Below, piece by piece: positions 57,600-64,000 of a stretch of DNA of 64,000 nucleotides (positions within the stretch are counted from its first letter, which is position 1; each line of letters starts with the position of its first letter). The stretch is from Taudactylus pleione (taxonomy: Eukaryota > Chordata > Amphibia > Anura > Myobatrachidae), in assembly GCA_031769625.1 (NCBI GenBank), contig JAUIMM010000088.1:9677501-9741500 (forward strand), read 5' to 3'. Made by a program: the position numbers and the translations under genes. The notes under the pieces were generated by a model. The model did no database searches. It was not told the origin of the DNA and was given only the letters and a program-made list of their open reading frames with translations.

Positions 57600-58095
57600 C
57601 AGCCGTCGGTTCTCATACTGACGCCGGACGCCTGAAGGTTTAACATCCCGACTGGGGCTGGTAAGTAGATTAACCCTCCCCTGTCCCCCCCCCCTAACCC
57701 TCACTTGGTGGTGCCTAACCCTAAAACTCCCGGGGTGGTGCCTAACCCTAAGTCCCCCCAGAGGTGCCTAAACCTAACCACCCCTCCTTGCACCCTAAAC
57801 TTAACCCAGTGCCTAACCCTAACCTCCCCCCTGGTGGTGCCTAATCCTATCCCCCCTCCCCGTAGCCTAACCCTAACACTCCCAAGGGGTGCCGAAACCT
57901 ACCCCCCCCCCCCCCCAGCTAACACCTAGAGAGCCCTGCTTACCTTCGTTTGGGATGCCGGCCCGTCGGGATTTTGTCATGGGGCTAAAGATAGGCATCT
58001 GGGTTTCTACGGCTATCTTTAGTCACGGGTCGAGATTCCACTGTCGGGATTCCGACAGCCAGCATCCCGGCCGCTGGTAATCTCACCGCTTCCCG
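57600..58095 (-). mobile_element. TTAGG-rich GC element, copy 7
   Basis: GTTCTCATACTGACGCCGG and a C-rich array of GGTGCCTAACCCTAA units (57670-57915) are followed by GCTTACCTTCGTTTGGGATG, the hairpin AAAGATAGGCATCTGGG...GGCTATCTTT, and a GGGATTCCGACAGCCAGC end. It is one of the best-preserved copies. Confidence 0.75.
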
Positions 58096-58370
58096 GTACA
58101 AATGGCATATGACATGCAGAAAAAGTTGTATTTTAATGAGCAGTTGGTCAATATTGAGAAAACAGAAATTGGTACTTTGCTCTTAAAGGCTCTACCTTTT
58201 ATTGCTCATTATTTTTGGTATGATTTTTATTTCTTCATAACGCTATTAACTATGTTTCAATTACATCTTCCTAACAAAACTGTAACATTATGATTTGTAA
58301 CATTTAAAAAAAGTGCTTAGTTCTCTACATACGGAGGATTGAATTGATGGATTGCGCTAAGGATGACTTA

Positions 58371-58660
58371 AGCTGGCTACACACTAGGCGATTGTCGCCC
58401 GATCTGGCGGATCGGGCTGAAATATCGTCCATGTCGGCAAGTGTATATGCACTATGACTGACCATGCGCGATCCCGGTCAAGCCTACATGCTGCTCAATC
58501 TGTCAATTTGATGAGCGACCCCATGGTTGTGGATGCGGCTGGTGCTTGACATGTTGAGCGGTCGTTCACCAGATCATGCAATGTCAAATGATTGCACTAT
58601 ACGTCGTTCATCGCATCGTGCGTTGGCTGGGTACTATCATCGTCTAGTATGTACATGGCA
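58371..58660. mobile_element. Harbinger-like MITE, GTACACAC family, TSD TTA
   Basis: It starts AGCTGGCTACACACTAGGCG and ends CGTCTAGTATGTACATGGCA. TTA flanks both sides (58368-58370, 58661-58663). Confidence 0.8.
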
Positions 58661-59099
58661 TTAGAAAGGATCTTTCTCCCCAATTTTCCTCTGCCACAGG
58701 ATCTTGGCTAGGTAGGATATCAGGTGGTGTCTTGAACTACAGGACAGCAATCGTTACCAGCAAAGTACTGATTTATAGTTACACAGCTAAGGGGAACACT
58801 TGCGCTGTACGGGTCATGCACCTGCGAAGAGGAGGCACAATCGGAGATGTACGCTAACCATCGGGTTTGCACACATCTCTGAATCAGCCCCAGTGTTCAT
58901 ACTGTATTTGAGAAATTCCGAAACTAGACAAATCTGTATTGGTTATTAGTTTGTTCCCACTGTTATACCTATCTGTAGCCAATCAGAGGAATGAAACTTT
59001 CCCAGGGCTAGTAAGAAAATTACAACATTCACAACTATAGAAAAACATGCAGCCTCTCAGATCACAACATACATAGGGCAAGATCAAACTGCAGCCATT
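58661..59099. other. No gene recognised
   Basis: Intronic sequence with a short repeat end at 58860-58892, mentioned at 56855-57599. Confidence 0.45.
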
Positions 59100-59757
59100 T
59101 AGTACATTAGACCATTCACTGAACTAGACCAACAGGCAGCCAAACAGTGCACTGGAGAAGTCATATACCCACCGCCAAACGGTGCACTGGAATGTTACTA
59201 GAGCTATACCAGGCTGCTGCCAATTTGAACACTGGTATGTTCCCAGTGCTAGACCAACCTGCCTCCAATAAGTGCACTGAGATGTTCCCAAAGCTAGACG
59301 GACCTATCGCCAATCAGGGTACTGGAATGTTGCCTCAGCTAGACCACCCTGCTGCCAATCAGTGCACTGGAAAGCTCACACAGCTAGACATCCTGCCACC
59401 AGTGTATTGGAATGTTCCAGTTCTAGACCAACCTGCCACCACACCGCGCACTGGAATGTTACCAGAGCTAGAGCAACCTTTCGCCAATTAGTGCAATGGA
59501 AATTTCCCAGAGCTTGACATCCTGACACCAGTGTGGCATGTTACCAGTTCTAGACTATCCTGCTGCCAGTCAGTGTACTATAATGTTCCCATTGGTAGAC
59601 CAACCTGCAACCAATCAGTGCAATGGAAATTTCCCAGAATTAGGCAACCCTACTGCCAATCATTGCAGTGAAGTGTAGCCATAGCTAGAGCAACCTAAAG
59701 TCAGTATACTGTAATATTGCAGTGTTATAACTTCCTAATCAGTGTACTGAAAGCTCA
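59100..59757 (+). repeat. Degenerate minisatellite, about 45-48-bp unit
   Basis: About 14 diverged units of GTGCACTGGAATGTTCCCAG and AGCTAGACCAACCTGC-CGCCAATCA are present. One unit is interrupted at 59757 by the Harbinger-like insertion and resumes at 60377-60405. The 114-codon frame across it is repeat-derived. Confidence 0.9.
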
Positions 59758-59759
59758 AA

Positions 59760-60376
59760 GGGCTATTTCACAAACACCAGTTTTGACCGTCCGGCAAAAA
59801 AACTGAATTTTTTTGCCGTGTGCTAATTTTAGTGAACTATGTAAATAGATTGGTCCTTTCAGACGGCACGGTCGCCATGTTACACTGAAAAATACGGCTG
59901 CCATGCCATATACGTGCCATCACTGCAAGTCAGTGAGGTACTTATTGCTATGTTTGCTTTCACACACACACCGGGTTTTCCGAGCTGGTACCTGAGTGTC
60001 GACATGAGTGACAACTGTGACATAAATACTGAGAGGCTGATATCATTAGTAGAAGCCAGACCAGTTTTATGGGACAAAACACAAGATAGTCATAATGATA
60101 GAAATTCCACTGGAAAGGCGTGGCAAGAGGGTTGCTTTGAATTGAAAGAAGATTTCAATGTGCTGGGAGACAAGGATAAAGATATATATGGTTAGTACTT
60201 TTATTTGTAGTACTGTTTTTAAGTATTGTGTATAAACTAGTATTATCTTTGAATAGAGCTGCTGCTGCGCATGCCTACTACATAAAGAAAACAACATTAA
60301 AAACGTCTCCAAGCCGTTGCATGTGAAAGGCACCGATTGCTGGCAACAATTAAAACCGGTGTGTGTGAAATATCCC
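59760..60376 (+). mobile_element. PIF/Harbinger deletion derivative with a MADF exon, TSD AAA
   Basis: The ends GGGCTATTTCACAAACACC and the complement of GGGATATTTCACACACACC are inverted for about 27 bp. AAA flanks both sides (59757-59759, 60377-60379). At 617 bp it lacks the DDE transposase gene but keeps one exon of the accessory DNA-binding protein. Confidence 0.85.
60004..60190 (+). pseudogene. MADF-domain exon of a Harbinger accessory protein
   Basis: From the ATG at 60004 the frame reads MSDNCDINTERLISLVEARP, then VLWDKTQDSHNDR, AWQEGCFELKEDFN and LGDKDKDIYG, followed directly by a GTTAGT donor. The pattern ..LI..V...P.LWD......R....AW......L matches the first half of a MADF domain, a Myb/SANT-like DNA-binding fold carried by the second protein of PIF/Harbinger transposons. 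The second half (K.V..RW..LR..Y) would be in the next exon, which is deleted, so the gene is broken. A host MADF gene is unlikely because the exon lies neatly within the element. Confidence 0.8.
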
Positions 60377-60410
60377 AAAAGTGCTAGACCAGCCTGCAAC
60401 CAATAAAGCT

Positions 60411-60721
60411 GCATACACGCACAACGATTTTGTTACCAACAATTTTATGAACGATTTTATGAATGATTTTCTGTCAGATTATCTGTCAGATTTTTTAAAG
60501 TGTAATGAACGATTTTTTTGAACTACAAACGATTTTTGCATATTCCCTTAATGAAAATCGTTGAGTTGGTCAGTCTGATTGAACTACAAATTACAAACTA
60601 CAAACGTGAACGCGCATGAACGATGATCGTTCATTGTTTTAACACAGAAAGTGAACGATTTTTTCAACGATTGAACGATAAACGATATCGATAATCGTTC
60701 AAAAAATCGTTGTGTGTGTAT
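60411..60721. mobile_element. Harbinger-like MITE with GCATACACGCACAACG ends
   Basis: The left GCATACACGCACAACGATTT and the right AAATCGTTGTGTGTGTATGC are inverted. The interior is dominated by AACGATTTT/AAAATCGTT repeats. Its right end is fused to the next element. Confidence 0.75.
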
Positions 60722-61162
60722 GCGCGAGACTCGGATAGCAACGGGCAAACCGTCGCTCCGGGTCTCGTACCAAAGGGGGCGTGCTGTCGATGTTGAATGA
60801 CAGCACGCCCCCATTGGTGGGCGTGCCGTGGGCGTGGCTGCCCAGACGGAGGCGTTCCCATGGGAACGCCTACCTGCTGGGGCCGGCCCCACTGACATCA
60901 CAAGTGATGTCAGTGGGAGTGCTTTCGGCTCTGTTTGAGCCGAAAGCACTCTAGGGCTTGCGGCAACGAGACCCTACCACAAGGGTCTCGTCGCAAGCAC
61001 GATGGTCTTGACCATCGCGACCATCTTCCTGGCCGCCCGCTATAGCTATGGGTGGTCACCCACAGCTATACAAGCCGCCAGGAGGCCGCTCTAAAAATCA
61101 AGAGGGACGGCCCTGATTCAGAGCGACCGCTCTGTCAGAGCGTCCGGCTCTGAATCAGGGCC
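60722..61162. mobile_element. CCTGATTCAG-family MITE, left end missing
   Basis: It is collinear with 27484-27944 (GGGGGCGTGCTGTCGATG, TGGGCGTGGCTGCCAGACGG-like, GACATCACAAGTGATGTC, GGCTCTGAATCAGGGCC). The first about 70 bases of the family are replaced by the preceding element. Confidence 0.8.
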
Positions 61163-61183
61163 AGAGGCCCCCATTTATCATTT

Positions 61184-61586
61184 AGTGTTCCTGCTAGGCT
61201 GTTTCAGCGGGGCACTGCGCCCTGCTCTATTTCTAAAGGGGAGAAAGCACCCTACCCACGGTGCCCCGCTGAAACAGCCTGCGGGTTCTGTTCCCTCCCG
61301 TGGGCCGCAGTGTCCCGCGGGTGGGGAAAACGGCAGTGCGGAGGTCACCGCCGGTGAACGTATGCTGGGCGAATGCGTCCGGCATCCATTCACAGTGACC
61401 GCAGTGCTTGGGGGCTGCCCGGCATGTCCGTAAGTGCCTGGCACGCCCCCAAGCGTGACGAAAAGGGGACGCGTCAAAAAGACATACTCTTTTTTCATTG
61501 GCCACGCCCCCTTTTTTGGGCGTGCGCAGAAGTGCCCTTTCTCTAGGTCCGGCACCCTGCCTGGCGCCAGACCTAGAGTGAACACT
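61184..61586. mobile_element. hAT-type MITE, second copy of the 15611 element, TSD TATCATTT/AATCATTG
   Basis: The ends AGTGTTCCTGCTAGGCTG and GAGTGAACACT flank 403 bp, collinear in reverse with 15611-16030 (AAAGGGGACGCGT, GGGCGTGCCCGGC-like, CCCGCGGGTG). The flanks match at 6 of 8. Confidence 0.78.
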
Positions 61587-62284
61587 AATCATTGATAGTA
61601 AACACCAGCACAATTTTTCGTTTAGTATCACTGTGATACAAACGAAAAATTCACTGGTATTTACCAATACTTACCCCTCCAGCAAGGTCCTGCGAAGTCC
61701 TCGTCCTTGGCGAGGTCCTCCGCAGGGCTGCTGGCAAGGACGTGGCTCCGGTGTTATACCCATGCGCGACGGTCCGTCTGTGCATGTGCATAACACGGGG
61801 ACCCGCCAGTGCCTGGAAGGCTTCACTGTAGTCAGAAAGGGTAAAGGGGTTATACTTCGTTGGTAAATACGGGGCCATTGTATATTATCAATCCAACTAT
61901 ACCAGGCATGATACAACAACTCTTAGGTGAGGCCAGCCTTGTTTATAGATCACAAATAAATAATGTGTCAGTATAATGCCCTTTAGTGACCACCAGTTAA
62001 ATAGCAACAGGAAGTAAAATTCTGTAGCTTTGAATCAACATGTGCGCCGGGCGTTTACATCTATTTATTTTACTTTCAGCATAATATTTATAAATAATAG
62101 TAAGTGATGCTTTAATATTGAATTGCACCTGTTGCTGACACGATGTGAGCCTCAAAGTACAGCTGCAGTGTAAACCGCTATTCGGAGCTTCCGCATGCAA
62201 GATGGCAGCATTGGGAGAGGTGCAGGAGACTGCACCAGTGTATAGGAGGGTGATACAAAGTACAGAGTAGGAGCACTAGCACAC
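61587..62284. other. No gene recognised; strong hairpin at 61613-61652
   Basis: AATTTTTCGTTTAGTATCAC is almost perfectly complementary to the next 20 bases, probably the subterminal part of another MITE (61600 to about 61875). Confidence 0.5.
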
Positions 62285-63294
62285 CAAGAGCCTGATTCAG
62301 AGTACGCTAATGCCACCGCAGCTGTGATCCCGTACGCCCAGCCGCTTTTCGCGTACTCCGAAAGTCAATGCAATGTAATAGGCGAAAAAGACTCACCTCT
62401 GAATAGCAGGAGAAAAGAAGTGCAACATTTTTATTTCGGGGTACAAAGGTGGGGAAACCACTCAGAACCCTTGGGACAGCCCCCAAAGGATAACTGCGTC
62501 AAAAAATTCCTGGATAAAACTTAAGAACACCCCAAAAAAGTAGCACAAAGTGGGGGGACAACTTCAAAAACTAGTGAAATAAGGTTCCGGGGGAGCTCTA
62601 AGAAGGGGACAAGTGTTTTTGGGATTTCTGGTGCTTTTATGACGGAGGAATTTCACTTTTACTAAAACTTCACTTTACAGACATTAAAATATGCTAGCAC
62701 CTATTTTCAGGTACCCCAAATTTGCCAGGACTACTTATTTGCTCCAATAAATACAGCTTTATGCCATTCTTCACCACTTGTGCAAAGACGCTAATTAGAG
62801 ACTATTGTACCAACTTAAGTACCCCAAACAGTTTTATTAGGACTTTTGGGAAAGGGGGCCTGGACTGCACACCCTAGCGCTTTCTAATGTGATGTGCTAC
62901 CTAGCTGAGACTTAAATATTACAACATAGAAAACAGAGAAACCAGATGCACCATACAACCATTAATAATTATGCATAATATGTGAGGTTTTTGGCATAAA
63001 TTTGGCCAAAATTATGAGCTTACCCACCATCGTCAAAGTAAACCTCATCGGGTAAGTCCCTAACACTATGGGGGTTCATGTCTGGGGTGTGGGGCACTCC
63101 CAAACCACACCAGCCAAACCACCCCAGGGCACCATGGGACCTTCGCGGGTCGCTGTTTTCTCGTCTTTTGGAATTGAGTAGGGCGAATAGCGGGGATGCG
63201 CACGATAAGTTTTAGCATCCAAAAGACGTGAAGTAGGCGAAAAGATCGGCAGGTGGAACTTTATCGCGGACGCAAAACTAAATGAATACGCCCC
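62285..63294. mobile_element. Long MITE-like element (partner of 46196-46600)
   Basis: The left part matches 46196-46600 block by block. The right end AAACTAAATGAATACGCCCC is the complement of the GGGGTATTCAATTAG-type end seen there. No coding content. Confidence 0.55.
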
Positions 63295-63768
63295 TAGTTT
63301 CGCAAAGCAGTGCAGGTATGAAAGTTCTATATGCAGTGCATGATTACTAAAAATATTAAAGTGGTGGAGAGTGCACATTTTTAGGGGAGTTAATTGCAAT
63401 GCAGTGACTACCCTCCACTGGAGGCAGCCATTTTGTAGGCATCAGTTCCCCAGGAACCACTTTATGCCTTATCCCTCAGTAATGTCACTTGTTCCTAGTG
63501 ATTTAATAGGTTGTATGCTCCCAAATATTTGTTCAGCCCAGAGAATCACTGCCTCTACTGTGCATACAGGTGGGTACATCAGGTGGGCACTCATAGTCGG
63601 CCTATCAAAAGGCTGGAAAGGGTTTTGTGCTAAAAAAAATAATTGCAGTGTAATAAGAAAAGTTAGACTAATAAATAATAACCCATTATCTCATTAACTA
63701 TTGTATTATCTTTGCTTCATGGTACCGTTATTTGACTATTTAATATACATAATTAAAACGAATTGTAT
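63295..63768 (-). other. RARG: Intron sequence next to the RARG donor
   Basis: No repeat ends are recognised. The plus-strand 108-codon frame here has no domain. Confidence 0.5.
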
Positions 63769-63774
63769 ACTCAC
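63769..63774 (-). other. RARG: 5' splice donor of the RARG first coding intron
   Basis: GTGAGT on the minus strand directly follows the first base of codon 65. It is a consensus vertebrate donor and lies where RARG1 homology ends. The minus-strand translation loses all resemblance to RARG beyond it. Confidence 0.9.
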
Positions 63775-63967
63775 ACAGAGAAGCCATTTCTTTGGGCAGG
63801 TCGGTGGGGAAACTCCGGAAGAAGTTCCCATTTGCAAGTACTTCAAAAGGTGGTGAGCTCCGGATCCCTCCGCTAAAGGCAAAGGGGTAAACAGATGGTG
63901 GGAAGCCATTGACATGACCAAGTGGCGTACCAGACCCGCACAGACGCTCCTTGCTGCTGTTTGCCAT
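63775..63967 (-). CDS. RARG: Retinoic acid receptor gamma, first coding exon (isoform 1 A/AF-1 region), partial gene
   Basis: This exon encodes the N-terminal ligand-independent activation region of a nuclear retinoic acid receptor, which acts in the nucleus as a heterodimer with RXR on retinoic acid response elements. The frame opens at an ATG at 63967 in a good Kozak setting (A at -3, G at +4) and gives 64 codons starting MANSSKERL. It contains a PFAF block, an SSPPFEVL block and the end DLPKEMASL. From memory of the family, vertebrate RARG1 begins with the same order (KERL, FPFAF, SPPFE, DLPKEMASL) and is about 61 residues long here, so length and landmarks agree. The exon stops one base into the next codon, directly at GTGAGT (63774-63769), which matches the phase-1 junction expected before the serine of the following SVETQS segment. 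The zinc-finger and ligand-binding exons are not in the window. RARA and RARB are less likely because their A domains lack this PPFE...DLPKEMASL arrangement. Confidence 0.93.
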
Positions 63968-64000
63968 GGTCTTATGGTATCTCCGTAGATCACTAAGCTG
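63968..64000 (-). other. RARG: 5' leader of the RARG exon (partial)
   Basis: These are the 33 bases upstream of the RARG start codon. The frame remains open to the window edge, so no in-frame stop proves the start. The ATG was chosen by homology of the protein start and by its Kozak context. I cannot tell whether this is leader within the same exon or whether an upstream acceptor lies just outside the window. Confidence 0.7.

Larger units (their letters stand above)
1..63768 (-). other. RARG: RARG first coding intron (partial), filled with transposable elements
   Basis: The gene is transcribed right to left and the donor is at 63774, so the rest of the window should be intron unless the assembly is misjoined. 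I searched the minus-strand frames for the next RARG exon (CEGCKGFF-type zinc-finger residues) and for an isoform-2 first exon starting MYDCME, and found neither. The isoform-2 promoter, known in other vertebrates to lie in this intron, is therefore probably left of base 1. Confidence 0.7.

Noticed and set aside
61342..61358. AGGTCA-n5-GGTGAA, resembling a DR5 retinoic acid response element near RARG
   Set aside because: The second half-site is off consensus and the motif lies inside a hAT MITE made of hairpins, so it is probably chance.
63736..63993. 85-codon minus-strand frame overlapping the RARG exon
   Set aside because: It is another frame of the same exon. The RARG frame has family landmarks and a matching splice phase.

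Overview
This is vertebrate nuclear DNA, most likely from a frog with a large, repeat-rich genome. The only host coding sequence I can support is one exon at the far right end, on the minus strand (63775-63967). It encodes the N-terminal A/AF-1 region of retinoic acid receptor gamma, isoform 1 type (RARG1), and ends in a consensus GTGAGT splice donor. Transcription runs right to left, so everything from 63774 down to base 1 should be the first coding intron. I see neither the next RARG exon (B region and first zinc finger) nor an isoform-2 first exon on the minus strand, so the intron is at least about 63.8 kb. I see no RNA genes, CRISPR arrays or prokaryotic features.

The intron is packed with transposable elements, many inside one another. 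(i) hAT superfamily: nine insertions have perfect or near-perfect 8-bp target-site duplications (TSDs), and two more have slightly weaker ones. They include a three-layer nest at 6982-13621. Its innermost element keeps the two ends of a hAT transposase gene, with the middle replaced by about 15 tandem repeat units. (ii) PIF/Harbinger-like elements with 3-bp TSDs: a palindromic foldback family (five sites, two of them self-nested), a 'GTACACAC' family (about a dozen copies), a 'CCTGATTCAG' family, and a 617-bp deletion derivative that still carries a MADF-domain exon. (iii) A DIRS-type tyrosine recombinase pseudogene with its inverted-repeat terminus (about 48612-50592, minus strand). (iv) An internally deleted L1-like insertion with a 12-bp TSD (42130-45277, minus). 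(v) V-SINE-like short elements and L2/CR1-like 3' tails. (vi) Seven copies of a GC-rich element whose core is an irregular TTAGGG/TTAGGC array.

Tandem repeats are prominent: a 24-bp minisatellite (54478-55975) with higher-order structure, degenerate 30-50-bp minisatellites (12846-13200, 47280-48240, 59100-59757), GT-rich arrays (7400-7581, 12295-12845) and several AT, AAT and GT microsatellites. Almost all the long open frames in the window come from these repeats.

Layout: 1-6980, scattered TTAGG elements and MITEs (miniature non-autonomous DNA transposons); 6982-13621, the triple hAT nest; 13630-16170, two V-SINE-like elements, one split by a hAT MITE; 17-26 kb, assorted MITEs; 26.4-28.5 kb, a composite MITE nest; 29.9-35.5 kb, foldback MITEs and hAT MITEs; 35.5-42 kb, mostly low-copy AT-rich intron; 42-45.4 kb, the L1-like insertion inside a MITE; 47-50.6 kb, a minisatellite and the DIRS element; 51.8-56 kb, MITEs and the 24-bp array; 56.5-61.6 kb, hAT, TTAGG and Harbinger elements; 61.6-64 kb, a MITE pair partner and the RARG exon. 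No set of genes here works together beyond the single RARG exon.
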